Origin: Acidobacteriota bacterium
GTDB lineage: Bacteria > Acidobacteriota > Terriglobia > Versatilivoradales > Versatilivoraceae
Direction: 5' to 3'
Length of the DNA stretch: 37,735 nt
Assembly: GCA_022616615.1 (NCBI GenBank)
Contig: JAKEER010000317.1
Span: 1-37,735 of the forward strand
The notes below the pieces were generated by a model. The model saw only the letters and a program-made list of their open reading frames with translations, was not told the DNA's origin and ran no database searches. This document shows positions 7,873-15,393 of the stretch, one piece after another (the stretch's first letter is position 1; each line of letters opens with the position of its first letter). Both the position numbers and the translations under genes were made by a program.

Positions 7873-9140
7873 CCCTAATCCAAAGCACGCGCGGGTGGAC
7901 GGCGGCTCTGCTTGCTCTAGCCGCCGTCAGCTGGCTCGGAACCTTGCCGTTCGCCGGATCGTTTGGCGTTCGGCTTGCCTTTCTATCCGGCAGCGCGGCT
8001 GATCCATCAAATAGCAGTTCTCGCGCTGCGCAGCCAAACTCATATTCTCTCCGCTGGGTGACCAGCCCGGCGGATGCCCGCAGAGCGACGGTGGAAGTCT
8101 CCGAACTCGCTGCCACCACGCTTCAGGCCTTGCAACAGTCCAACTGGAAGTTAGCGCAGTGGAACAACCTGCTATCGGTTTACGCAGAACAAGGAAATTC
8201 GGCGGCAAGCGCAGGTGTGCCACCGATGCTTGGCACTTATCGCATCCAGGCTCGCCTGCTCTGCTTCGAACCCCAGTTCCCTCTGGAGCCTGAGATTACC
8301 TACCGTGCGGTTTTTCGTCCAAGCCAGCTCCCCACGGGGCGCGGCTCCAAAGATGCTCCCATCGTAACAGTCTTCAAACTCCCGCCTAGCCGGCGAGGTC
8401 CAGCTACCGTTGTCCAGCACATCTTCCCCAGCGCGCAGAGTCTTCCCGAAAACTTACTGAAATTTTATATCCACTTCTCTGCGCCGATGAGTCGCGGGCG
8501 AATCTACGAGCACATCCATCTTCGAGACGATACCGGAAAAAAAATCGAGTTGCCTTTCCTGGAGATCGACGAAGAGCTGTGGGACCCGGCGATGACCCGG
8601 CTCACGTTGTTCTTCGACCCCGGAAGGACAAAACGCGGGGTGTTGCCGCTTGAAGAAGTAGGGCCGGCATTGGAAGAGGGAAAGCGCTACACGCTCGTAA
8701 TCGATCAACAGTGGCGAGATGGCGCTGGGAATCCGCTTCAGGAAAGCTTCCAGAAGCTTTTCAGCATCGGGCCGCCCGATCGCGATCCACCCGATCCTTC
8801 TCGCTGGAAAGTTCAACCACCGCCGTCGGGCACACGCGCGGCGTTGGCGGTTACCTTTCCAGAACCCATGGACCATGCGCTGGCGCAACGCGTAATTCAA
8901 GTGACTGGCGACTTGGGTGAACCTGTCAAAGGGGAGGTTGCGTTGAGTGATCAGGAACGGCACTGGGCCTTCACCCCAAGCAATCCATGGCGTCGAGGAA
9001 CTCACCAGCTTGTCATCCCAACGACGTTGGAAGACTTGGCGGGAAACAATATTGGCAAGCCGTTTGAAGTCGATCTGTTTGAAGGTGTCCACCGACGGCT
9101 CGCGACGCCGACCGTTAAGTTGTCTTTCGAGATTCGATAG
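7869..9140 (+). CDS. secreted protein with Ig-like (SbsA/Big-type) repeats
   Basis: This is a 423-residue protein. The start is the GTG at 7869, overlapping the TGA of the upstream gene by 4 nt; translation is probably coupled. A hydrophobic N-terminal segment (AALLALAAVSWLGTLPFAGSF) acts as signal or anchor. Two regions look like the Ig-like domains common in bacterial surface proteins. One is LLKFYIHFSAPMSRGRIYEHIHLRDDTGKKI, running on to YTLVIDQQWRDGAGNPL. The other is ALAVTFPEPMDHALAQRVIQV, running to LVIPTTLEDLAGNNIGKPFEVDLFE. The 'sAPMsr...i.l.d..G' and 'l.D.aGN.l' patterns are those of SbsA-type domains. Role unknown; partner of the preceding secreted protein by gene coupling. Confidence 0.8.
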   Translation: MTLIQSTRGWTAALLALAAVSWLGTLPFAGSFGVRLAFLSGSAADPSNSSSRAAQPNSYSLRWVTSPADARRATVEVSELAATTLQALQQSNWKLAQWNNLLSVYAEQGNSAASAGVPPMLGTYRIQARLLCFEPQFPLEPEITYRAVFRPSQLPTGRGSKDAPIVTVFKLPPSRRGPATVVQHIFPSAQSLPENLLKFYIHFSAPMSRGRIYEHIHLRDDTGKKIELPFLEIDEELWDPAMTRLTLFFDPGRTKRGVLPLEEVGPALEEGKRYTLVIDQQWRDGAGNPLQESFQKLFSIGPPDRDPPDPSRWKVQPPPSGTRAALAVTFPEPMDHALAQRVIQVTGDLGEPVKGEVALSDQERHWAFTPSNPWRRGTHQLVIPTTLEDLAGNNIGKPFEVDLFEGVHRRLATPTVKLSFEIR

Positions 9141-9142
9141 GG

Positions 9143-9223
9143 ATGGATGCCAACTGGCTTAATCGCTTATCCGCTGAACTTGCCGAACGACTGCAGACAA
9201 TTCTAGACAACCCCGAAGGTTAA
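9143..9223 (+). CDS. possible 26-residue small protein
   Basis: An ATG 2 nt after the stop of the Ig-like gene opens MDANWLNRLSAELAERLQTI, continuing LDNPEG and then TAA. The peptide would form an amphipathic helix. It ends just before a terminator hairpin, so it would be the last cistron of the operon. There is no separate ribosome site beyond ATAGGG, so expression would depend on coupling. It may be chance. Confidence 0.25.
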   Translation: MDANWLNRLSAELAERLQTILDNPEG

Positions 9224-9225
9224 TG

Positions 9226-9260
9226 ACGCCGCTCCACGCTCAGTCGAAGCGGCGTTTGTT
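9226..9260 (+). terminator. rho-independent terminator after the secreted-protein operon
   Basis: The 8-bp stem ACGCCGCT / AGCGGCGT (9226-9233, 9248-9255) with a 14-nt loop is followed by TTGTT. On the minus strand no T-tract follows, so it serves the plus-strand operon. The T-tract is weak. Confidence 0.6.
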
Positions 9261-9264
9261 GGAT

Positions 9265-10239
9265 TCATTCTCTCGTCGCCAGTAAGGCGAGCGTGACCCA
9301 ACCTGTGGTGGACAGTCGCTGAGCATAGCTATCACCGCCGGCTGGCCGCGTGGTTGCGGGCCAGCCTCCATCAGAGTCCTGCTGAGCGGCCAGGAAATTG
9401 CGCCCCCGGCGAATCCGGTTGCTAACGCCCCCCTGCGATCGTGTCTCGGCCAGCGCCAGGAGTACCATCGCGGTGTCGAAGGGTTCTGGCGGAGAATCCG
9501 CATAAGGCCCCCAGCCGCCGTCACGAGTCTGCGCGCGCAAGATTGTTTTCAGGTATTCCTCTTGCCGGATCCGAACGGCCTGACCGGAATCACCTGCTGA
9601 AGCAAGCAGCAACACCGCTGCGGCAGAGACTGAATTCGCCGGCGCCTGGCGCAGCCAGCGCTCGGCTCTCTGCAACGCGTCCACAGTTTCAGGCGCGGTC
9701 GCTGCTTTCAGCACTCGGCTGGCCAGAGTAGTTGCCAAGGTCGTGCCGTAGGTGGCTGGCGAACCTAGGGTGGCTCCGGTGTCAACCGGCCAGGCGCCAT
9801 CGGAGCTCTGATCGTTTGCGACTTTCCGCGCAGCAGCTTGAAGGGGCCTGGTGTCCGTCAAGTGTCCCGCCTCCAACGCTGCCTGCAAAGCCGCGGCAAA
9901 TTGAATATTAGCAAGCCGCTTGTCGCTAAATCTGGGGTCGCCCTTATTCTCGTCCCAGCGATGTGGCTGTGCGAGCCAGGCCGTTGTCTCTGCCAAGACA
10001 TTTGCCGGAATGCGATATCCCTTTCGGTGTGCTGCGTAGAGCGCTCGTGCCGCGTCACCATTGTTATGGCAGGAGAAACAACGGTTGTTTCTCGACCAGG
10101 CTGGAACCTCGCGCTTTAGAAACTCAACGGCGCTGGCTTCTGCGTGCCTGCCTGGGTCAGTGGTTCGGCTGTCGGTAAGGAACTGCGTAGAAGCCAGGGT
10201 GATGAGAATGCAACTCGATGCCGCTGTGTTTTTAAGCAT
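9265..10239 (-). CDS. secreted protein with haem-c motif and prenyltransferase/squalene-cyclase-like repeats
   Basis: This is a 324-residue protein with a short hydrophobic signal (MLKNTAASSCILITLASTQF). Near the N-terminus it carries one CxxCH motif (Cys54-Phe-Ser-Cys57-His58 in NRCFSCHNN), the covalent haem-c attachment site. The rest is an all-helical repeat protein with QxxDGxW-type motifs: QSSDGAW, QTRDGGW and DSDGGW. These are typical of the alpha/alpha toroid of squalene-hopene cyclases and protein prenyltransferases. The catalytic DxDD motif of cyclases is not seen and the length is half of a real cyclase, so it is not a hopene synthase. Similar haem-plus-toroid proteins occur in Planctomycetes and Acidobacteria, without known function. 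It is convergent with the secreted-protein operon. Confidence 0.8.
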   Translation of the reverse strand: MLKNTAASSCILITLASTQFLTDSRTTDPGRHAEASAVEFLKREVPAWSRNNRCFSCHNNGDAARALYAAHRKGYRIPANVLAETTAWLAQPHRWDENKGDPRFSDKRLANIQFAAALQAALEAGHLTDTRPLQAAARKVANDQSSDGAWPVDTGATLGSPATYGTTLATTLASRVLKAATAPETVDALQRAERWLRQAPANSVSAAAVLLLASAGDSGQAVRIRQEEYLKTILRAQTRDGGWGPYADSPPEPFDTAMVLLALAETRSQGGVSNRIRRGRNFLAAQQDSDGGWPATTRPAGGDSYAQRLSTTGWVTLALLATRE

Positions 10240-10600
10240 GTTCTGAAACCTGAAAAATCGAGGCGGCAGGATCGATGAAAATCTGTTTAGAGTCCAGCGT
10301 TCAGGGCCGCCCGTCAGGCAACAAGCTGAAGGTTGGACTCTGAACTCGTCGTCGGGTCGGGTCGTTGAGCGAATTCACAGGCATGTCGGTGTCTGGTGGC
10401 TGAGCCGCACTGTCAAGATCGAGAGCCTGATTATCGTTCACGACCCTTCGTTCTACAACCAGCAGTATGATATGAAAAGTAAAGCGGATTCCACCTTGAC
10501 AAGTGTTTCCGCGTTCATTCATAAGTCTGAAGCCTAGGCAGTACAGCTTCTGCCATACTGCGTTCTGGTACAGGGTTTTTCGCCGAGGACGAACACGAGG
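10240..10600. other. intergenic region upstream of the toroid gene, no gene seen
   Basis: I see no convincing ORF or RNA. TGAAAAATCGAGGCGG and nearby sequence may hold the promoter of the minus-strand toroid gene, but no clear -35/-10 pair stands out. From about 10581 a CGAGGACGAACACGAGG stretch begins, which leads into the dispersed repeat at 10601. Confidence 0.4.
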
Positions 10601-10655
10601 ACGATTTTCAAGGGAGTTTTTCATGCCGCTCGGTGGCGCCACCTTTGATGAGAAG
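10601..10655 (+). repeat. dispersed repeat A, copy 1 (contains SD and ATG)
   Basis: This segment is about 89% identical to 25805-25858 (6 differences in 54). It contains GGGAG, then TTTTTCATG and codons for MPLGGATFDEK. In both copies a CCCCTT/AAGGGG palindromic element follows directly. The two copies open different, non-homologous downstream frames, so they are repeat sequence and not a gene. Confidence 0.7.
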
Positions 10656-10665
10656 TCTAAGATTT

Positions 10666-10811
10666 GTCCCCTTATAAGTCCTGATAAGGGGGACGCCGCG
10701 TCTTTTGCGGCAGGGGGTGGACTCTGGGGTGGACCCCCGGTGAACCGACGTCAGCGCTACGGTGATGGCTTCTTAAGCCTTCACCCCCTCCCAAGCCTCC
10801 CAAGAGGGGAT
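10666..10811. repeat. CCCCTT..AAGGGG palindromic element, copy 1 (before the flavoprotein gene)
   Basis: The left end is TCCCCTTATAAG and the right end AAGAGGGGATTTTCAG. The centre holds GGGGTGGACCCCCGG and other GC-rich dyads. It is the most degenerate of four copies. The right end sits 18 nt before the ATG at 10829, with AGAGGAG directly after it acting as the ribosome site. Confidence 0.55.
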
Positions 10812-10828
10812 TTTCAGAGGAGATCAGA

Positions 10829-12304
10829 ATGAGTGGTAAGAATGGGCCCGAGATCACCCGGCTGGGCAGCATGCGCGACGTGCAGCGCTTCCAAGAACAT
10901 CTGCAGTCGTTGCAGTTGTCCATTCCGTGCGATCGGGAACTAGTGCACGGGGAAGAGTCGCCGCTAGCTCGCCCATTGCTGCGCGGCGGCCTGAAGATTG
11001 GCAACCGCATCGCCATTCATCCCATGGAAGGTTGGGACGGCACGGCCGATGGCAATCCCAGCGACAGTACAATTCGACGCTGGCAGCGGTTTGGCCGCAG
11101 CGGCGCAAAGCTGATCTGGGGCGGGGAAGCGGTCGCCGTGCGCAACGAAGGGCGCGCCAATCCGAATCAGTTGGTGATGGCCGAGCACACCCTCAAAGGA
11201 CTGGCCCGGCTGAGGGAGGTACTAATCGAAGAGCACCGGCAGACGACGGGCTCGGACGAGGGTTTGCTTGTAGGCTTGCAGCTCACCCATTCGGGGCGTT
11301 ACAGCCGCCCCAGACAACGACTCGAACCACGCATCCTTTATCGGCATCCGATCCTGGACAAGCGCCTCGGACTGCCACCGGACTATCCTGTGTTGAGTGA
11401 CGAGGAAGTTGCCGGCATCATCGAGGATTTTCACAGGGCTGGCCGCATGGCACAAGAGCTGGGTTTCGACTTTGTCGACGTCAAGCATTGCCACGGCTAC
11501 CTGGGACATGAGTTCCTGAGCGCCCATACGCGGGAAGGGAGATACGGCGGCAGTTTTGCGAATCGAACCCGCTTCCTGCGGGAGGTGACTGCTGGAATAC
11601 GGTCGGCAGCTCCGGGTTTGTTGATCGGGGTGCGGCTTTCAGCGTTTGATATGGTGCCGTTCCGTCCGGATCCCGATCGATCCTCACCTGGAAAACTGGG
11701 GCCGGGCGTTCCCGAACCCCATGAGCAGTGCATCCCGTACCGCTGGGGATTTGGCGTCAATCCGCAAGATCCGACGCAGGCTGACCTGGCGGAGCCGGTG
11801 CGCTTCTTGTCGTTGCTGGAGGAGTTGGATATTCGGCTGGTGAATCTGACGGCCGGCAGTCCTTACTATAATCCGCATATCCAACGCCCGGCGCTATATC
11901 CACCGTCGGATGGATATCAGCCTCCAGAAGACCCGCTGGCGGGCGTGGCGCGGCAGATGGAGATGGTTCGCGAGCTCAAGCAGCGGTTCCCGGAGCTGAT
12001 GGTCGTGGGGAGTGCCTACACCTATCTGCAAGATTTTCTACCACACGTCGCGCAAGCAGCGCTGCGCGAGGGACGGGTGGATTCGGTTGGGCTGGGGCGA
12101 ATGGTGTTGAGCTACCCGGCGGTGTTGTGGGATGTCATCGCAGGACAGACAATCCAGCACAAGCTGGTCTGCCGGACCTTTAGCGACTGCACTACCGCGC
12201 CGCGGAACGGATTGCCTTCAGGATGCTATCCGCTGGACAGCTATTACAAGGCATCTGAAGCGGCTGAGCAACTAAAGGCGGTGAAGGCCAAGAGGCGGGC
12301 GTAA
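10829..12304 (+). CDS. Old-Yellow-Enzyme-type NADH:flavin oxidoreductase
   Basis: This is a cytoplasmic FMN-dependent TIM-barrel ene-reductase of 491 residues. It starts after AGAGGAG. Family marks include [13 protein letters not shown] (flavin site at the barrel N-terminus), the active-site [29 protein letters not shown] with substrate-binding His residues, [23 protein letters not shown], and near the end VVGSAYTY and [14 protein letters not shown]. The protein is longer than simple OYEs (350-380 residues). It has an N-terminal extension and a C-terminal cysteine pattern, Cys448-x5-Cys454-x11-Cys466 ([19 protein letters not shown]). That pattern differs from the CxxCxxxC [4Fe-4S] motif of 2-enoate reductases, so iron-sulfur binding is uncertain. 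It stands alone; the substrate is unknown. Confidence 0.9.
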   Translation: MSGKNGPEITRLGSMRDVQRFQEHLQSLQLSIPCDRELVHGEESPLARPLLRGGLKIGNRIAIHPMEGWDGTADGNPSDSTIRRWQRFGRSGAKLIWGGEAVAVRNEGRANPNQLVMAEHTLKGLARLREVLIEEHRQTTGSDEGLLVGLQLTHSGRYSRPRQRLEPRILYRHPILDKRLGLPPDYPVLSDEEVAGIIEDFHRAGRMAQELGFDFVDVKHCHGYLGHEFLSAHTREGRYGGSFANRTRFLREVTAGIRSAAPGLLIGVRLSAFDMVPFRPDPDRSSPGKLGPGVPEPHEQCIPYRWGFGVNPQDPTQADLAEPVRFLSLLEELDIRLVNLTAGSPYYNPHIQRPALYPPSDGYQPPEDPLAGVARQMEMVRELKQRFPELMVVGSAYTYLQDFLPHVAQAALREGRVDSVGLGRMVLSYPAVLWDVIAGQTIQHKLVCRTFSDCTTAPRNGLPSGCYPLDSYYKASEAAEQLKAVKAKRRA

Positions 12305-12691
12305 GCCGGCAGCTGCTTTCGAAGACCGTTTGAACCTGGCAGGAGCTCTCCGAGCAGCGACCGATTTCTGGGAGCGCGGAGGTCCCTGTCCGCGCCTGAC
12401 GAAGTAAGGATCACCTTTTGCCTTCGGGAGAATGATCCGGAAGCGGTGTTCTATTGAAAGACAACGTGCCGCTGTCTCGTGCGACGGCTCCAGTTGCGGC
12501 GCGAGATCGACCTGACTTAGCCGGCGCGAAAGCGAACGCGAATTTGACGATTGTAGTCACCTCAGGATTTTGCTAAATTCTCTTCGCTATCATACCGGCT
12601 GGCCAATCGTTCACGTCCTCGGTGCCTTGTCGAACAGACGTTTCGATGTCCGCGACAAGACTGAATTCGGGAGTCCCCAGCAGTGTTCTCT
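12305..12691. other. 387-bp intergenic region before tRNA-Glu, no gene seen
   Basis: No ORF with coding character is present. GTTTGAACCTGGCAGG and GGGAGCGCGGAGGTCCCTGT form weak dyads. TTGACG at 12544-12549 could be a -35 box, but no -10 at proper distance follows. The region probably holds the tRNA promoter. Confidence 0.35.
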
Positions 12692-12768
<77 letters not shown>

Positions 12769-12772
12769 TCAT

Positions 12773-13115
12773 TTCAAGCCACTTAGTGCAACCTCGGATT
12801 TTTCGTCTCTCGGGCTGGCGTTCGAAAACAGCCTGGCCCATGTTGCCCAGGCGGAGGCGGAAGCACTCAAAGAGTTCGATGCCGCCGTCGCTCGCATAGA
12901 AGCGTTCGGCACGAGCGTTGCTGACAATGCCATCAAGGACTCAGGCAAAGTGGCAACTTCCTCAAAGGTTGTCGTCAAAAGGCGGCGGGTGGTCGAACCT
13001 GCCAAGCTAGTCAAGACGACCTATCTGGAAAGAGGACGTAGCTGGCTTTCTCGATGATCTACGGCAGGAACTTGAGGCGGGCATCAACAACCACGAACGC
13101 ATCCAGATCCGCTGA
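12773..13115 (+). pseudogene. brxC: C-terminal remnant of BREX ATPase BrxC, frameshifted
   Basis: From 12773 an open frame encodes FENSLAHVAQAEAEALKEFD, then a basic stretch KVVVKRRRVVEPAKLVKTTYLE. At about 13031 the frame breaks. Another frame continues EDVAGFLDDLRQELEAGINN and HERIQIR with stop TGA at 13113-13115. Joined, the end reads KTTYLE-x-EDVAGFLDDLRQELEAGI..ERIQIR. I recognise this as the typical C-terminus of the BREX P-loop protein BrxC (over 1000 residues when intact). Only about 110 residues are left, without start or P-loop. No pglX, brxL, pglZ or brxB is in the window. It is a relic of a phage-defence island at tRNA-Glu. The family call rests on remembered C-terminal consensus. 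Confidence 0.6.
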
Positions 13116-13139
13116 ACGCTAACCACGGATAACAACTTG

Positions 13140-13344
13140 ACCACGGATTGCACGGATAACATCGATAAAAGCGAGTAAGGCGAGATCGGGTGGACTGTTT
13201 CTTCGGGGATGCCTCTCTTCGGGACTTGCAAGGCGCTTTTGTCAGATTGCGGGAAAGCCACCTAAGGGCATTGCAGGGGGATAAAACGGTTGAATGAGTT
13301 TTTCTTCCTCGGGTTCTAACTGTGTTATCCGTGTCATCCGTGGT
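13140..13344. repeat. ACCACGGAT-type repeat, outer inverted pair
   Basis: ACCACGGATTGCACGGATAA (from 13140) is inverted against TTATCCGTGTCATCCGTGGT (to 13344), with two mismatches in 22. A partial extra copy CTAACCACGGATAAC lies at 13129. The right unit ends 12 nt before the GxxExxY start. The space between the two has no gene. The same repeat, inverted, follows the GxxExxY gene. Confidence 0.75.
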
Positions 13345-13356
13345 CGAGTGAATTCA

Positions 13357-13734
13357 ATGATTGTCGATGAGTTGATCCACAAGGAATTGAGCGAGTCGAT
13401 CATTGGAGCCGCCATGACAGCCCTGAATGCCCTTAAGCCCGGACTGGATGAAGAGATCTATGAACGGGGCCTGGCCATCGAACTTCAAAAGAGGAGCCAC
13501 CGAGTCGAGCAGCAAAGGCAGTTTCCAGTGCGCTATGAGGGTCAACTGATCGGAACACTTACGCCAGACTTGATCGTTGATAGTCTAGTGATTGTAGATA
13601 TCAAGGTCGTAACAGCGTTTCATGAAACGCACAGTGCTCAAATGTTGGGGTACTTAAGCATTACTGGCCTCCGCTTGGCGTTATTGCTGAACTTCAAGAA
13701 CGCAAAACTGGAGTGGAAGAGAATCGTGCGGTGA
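13357..13734 (+). CDS. GxxExxY protein (PD-(D/E)XK nuclease-like fold)
   Basis: This is a 125-residue protein of the GxxExxY family (PF13366-like), a compact PD-(D/E)XK fold of unknown role. The start at 13357 (MIVDELIHKELSESII) is chosen because the 21 codons upstream (VIRVIRG..) are translated ACCACGGAT repeat. Motif residues seen are the family signature GLDEEIY, then LTPDLIVDSLVIVDIKVV with the Asp and the D-x-K pair of the nuclease core, and HSAQMLGYLSITGLRLALLLNF with the conserved Gln and Tyr. Length is normal. It is bounded on both sides by inverted copies of the same repeat. Such genes are often found with these repeats; why is not known. It is the only intact gene of the island. Confidence 0.85.
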   Translation: MIVDELIHKELSESIIGAAMTALNALKPGLDEEIYERGLAIELQKRSHRVEQQRQFPVRYEGQLIGTLTPDLIVDSLVIVDIKVVTAFHETHSAQMLGYLSITGLRLALLLNFKNAKLEWKRIVR

Positions 13735-13740
13735 AAGCTG

Positions 13741-13815
13741 TTGAACCACGGATTACACGGATGGCACGGATAATGCGGATTTCTATCGGTGTTATCCGTG
13801 TGATCCGTGGTTCAA
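13741..13815. repeat. ACCACGGAT-type palindromic repeat after the GxxExxY gene
   Basis: Arms of 22 bp beginning TTGAACCACGGATTACACGG (13741) and ending CCGTGTGATCCGTGGTTCAA (13815) pair with one mismatch around 31 nt. Within the left arm CACGGAT recurs three times at 9-nt steps (ACGGATTACACGGATGGCAC). It starts 6 nt after the GxxExxY stop. Confidence 0.85.
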
Positions 13816-13856
13816 TAACCCATGGTTCTATGGCTTGTAAGGAAGGAGAAACACCC

Positions 13857-14089
13857 ATGTCTTCGAACGTCACGTTACAGGAAGCAACGCTCACTTGCCG
13901 GAGCTGATTGCTAAACTCGCTCCGGGTGAGGAAGTCCTCATTCTTCAGAATGACCGGCCCATAGCGAAGCTCGTCGGCGAGCCCGCAGCGAGCCGCCAAC
14001 CTCGGCAGCCGGGCAGCGCCAAGGGCAAATTGACGATCCTGGCCGACGACGAAGCTCATCTCCATGACTTCAAAGAGTACCTGCCATGA
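13857..14089 (+). pseudogene. VapB/Phd-like antitoxin, frameshifted
   Basis: A good ribosome site (AAGGAG, 8 nt spacing) precedes ATG 13857, which encodes MSSNVTLQEA and then runs to a stop at 13905-13907. In another frame from about 13888 the sequence continues AHLPELIAKLAPGEEVLILQ, NDRPIAKLVGEP and ends FKEYLP at 14089. Joined, QEA-x-AHLPELIAKLAPGEEV is the classic N-terminal half of Phd/VapB antitoxins. One base is missing near 13886-13889. A TTG restart at 13895 could make a shortened protein lacking the DNA-binding start. The stop overlaps the toxin start (ATGA), as in working VapBC operons. Confidence 0.75.
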
Positions 14090-14476
14090 GGCTATTGCTC
14101 GATACCCACTCATTCTCATGGTTCCTCCTGAATGATCCACAATTGAGTGAAATTGCGAAAACCTTGATTGCCGATGCCAATAACGACATCAAAGTCAGTC
14201 CGGCCAGCACAGGAGATTGCCATCAAGATCAGTCTCGGCAAATACACGTTGACCGAGCCCTACGAAGTTTTTATGGAGCGGGGGATTGCGGCAAACCGGT
14301 TTCGGCTGTTGTCGCTTGAGATCAAGCACACCACGGTGTTGACCTCTCTCCCTTTTCATCACAGGGACCCCTTCGACAGATTGCTGGTGGCCCAGGCCAT
14401 TGCCCGCGCGTCAGCACCGGCTGGGTTCATCGCAATGACGTACGGGACTTTGACGGGGCCCTGCCCACCGACCTGA
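14086..14476 (+). pseudogene. PIN-domain (VapC-like) toxin, frameshifted
   Basis: The frame from ATG 14086 encodes MRLLLDTHSFSWFLLNDPQL, the PIN-domain start with the first catalytic Asp, up to VSPAST near 14208. There one base is missing. The next frame resumes EIAIKISLGKYTLTEPYEVF and continues to LPFHHRDPFDRLLVAQAIA with the later acidic residues. Normal PIN proteins have TWEIAIK at this join, so a T was lost. The last 20 residues (RASAPAGFIAMTYGTLTGP) do not match the usual VTADxxFxxY end. The original role was ribonuclease toxin paired with the antitoxin before it. Both genes are broken, so the system is dead unless the bases are sequencing errors. Confidence 0.75.
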
Positions 14477-14769
14477 GTGGGCGACTCGTTTGCAATGCGA
14501 GTTTCTTGGTTGGCAGCGTGGTGAGGCCTCAAAAGAATTGCCGGTCGTTTGAGCATGGAGAAGCTAGAGCGAAGAACGCCACCGAGAATCCATGTCTACC
14601 TGGCGTTCGCAAGCCTTCATCAAGATTCTTTATCGACTTCATCAAAATAATCAATTTGTGATCTGTCACGGTTTTCCTTACAGTCCCGCCAGTACCAAGT
14701 GGTACCGACTAATCTAAGCCGATTGAACCTGTCCTGTCAGCCGGCTCTGCTTTAACCTTTCCAAGGACC

Positions 14770-14821
14770 AAGGCGTCCTGGAGGAGTCAACGTGTTGACT
14801 GCCCTGGGGGCCTTTTCTTTT
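14770..14821 (+). terminator. strong hairpin terminator in the leader of the nitrate cluster
   Basis: AAGGC (14770) pairs with GCCTT (14810-14814). Inside, an interrupted stem leads to a perfect top AGTCAA-CGTG-TTGACT (14786-14801). The run TTTTCTTTT follows. It lies 50 nt before the porin-like pseudogene that heads the nitrate cluster, with no gene within 290 nt upstream. It therefore sits in a leader and could be an attenuator, as leader terminators of nas operons are. I could not find a clear antiterminator or ANTAR-type hexaloops. Confidence 0.6.
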
Positions 14822-14871
14822 GCCGTTCTGGTGCCTGCTCGTCCACCCCTTGACTTTCAATTGGAGGTCCC

Positions 14872-15240
14872 ATGAGACACCGCAGCGTTTTGCTGTTGAT
14901 CTGGGTCTGGGTATGCGGCTCGAACGTGGAACAAGGCTTCTCGCAACAGTCGCAGGCAGGAAAGTATTTCTTGGTGATGGGCTCTACGGCGTGAACAGCG
15001 CCTTGATCGTTCGCGTGGCCAACGGCTCCGCAGGCCGATTCGTCGGACAAGAGTTGGATGCACAGGCCGTTTGAAACGCTAGCAAGGCGATGCAGATTGC
15101 CGGTGGATATGCGTATCTCTTTCCGGGAACCTTCCTGAAAAATACGACACCTGGCAGTGCTTATGGGTTTCCGTTTGTGTCGGTCAACTATTGTTTTGAT
15201 CGGGCTGGAGTCGTTGCGCCACTGCGAACAATTCCCCCTT
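14872..15240 (+). pseudogene. remnant of an alginate-export-family outer-membrane porin
   Basis: ATG 14872 opens MRHRSVLLLIWVWVCGSNVE, a signal peptide, and stops at about 14994 (GSTA*). In another frame DGLYGVNSALIVRVANGSAG and RFVGQELDAQAV run to an in-frame TGA (15072-15074). The same frame then continues NASKAMQIAGGYAYLFPGTF and LKNTTPGSAYGFPFVSVNYC to 15240. These are the signal peptide and last strands of alginate-export-type porins (PF13372), which usually have over 400 residues. About 300 central residues are deleted, and there is a frame change and a nonsense codon. Such porins often head nitrate-uptake clusters, so the outer-membrane component here appears lost. Family call from remembered C-terminal consensus. 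Confidence 0.65.
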
Positions 15241-15382
15241 AAAAAGGGGGGGCGCGGAGGGCGAGGGGTTGCCGGTGATGGACTTGCGATCCTCTCAGGA
15301 CAACCCCCTGAAGGCTCCGCGACCGCGTGAAATCTTCTCAAGATTTCACCTTCGCCTTCTTTCCCCTTTGATAAGGGGGATT
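15231..15382. repeat. CCCCTT..AAGGGG palindromic element, copy 2 (before nrtA)
   Basis: The ends are ATTCCCCCTTAAAAAGGGGG and TTTCCCCTTTGATAAGGGGG. Inside, GGTTGCCGG and GACAACCCCCTGAAGGCT form further dyads, and GTGAAATCTTCTCAAGATTTCAC (15328-15350) is a small perfect hairpin. The right end is 12 nt before the nrtA ATG, and GGGAG of the ribosome site follows it directly. Confidence 0.75.
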
Positions 15383-15393
15383 CGGGAGAAAAT

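Noticed and set aside
10503-10832. 109-codon plus-strand ORF before the flavoprotein gene
   Set aside because: It runs through repeat A and the palindromic element; composition (GGGLWGGPPVNRRQRYG) is that of translated repeat, and it overlaps the real start region.
13100-13350. CRISPR array suspected from recurring CACGGAT units
   Set aside because: Units are 7-9 nt apart and inverted, without equal spacers; they are dyads of a dispersed repeat.
14650-14685. GTGATCTGTCAC as a CRP/FNR-type site before the nitrate leader
   Set aside because: The TGA and TCA halves are 4 nt apart, not 6, so the spacing does not fit CRP-family sites.
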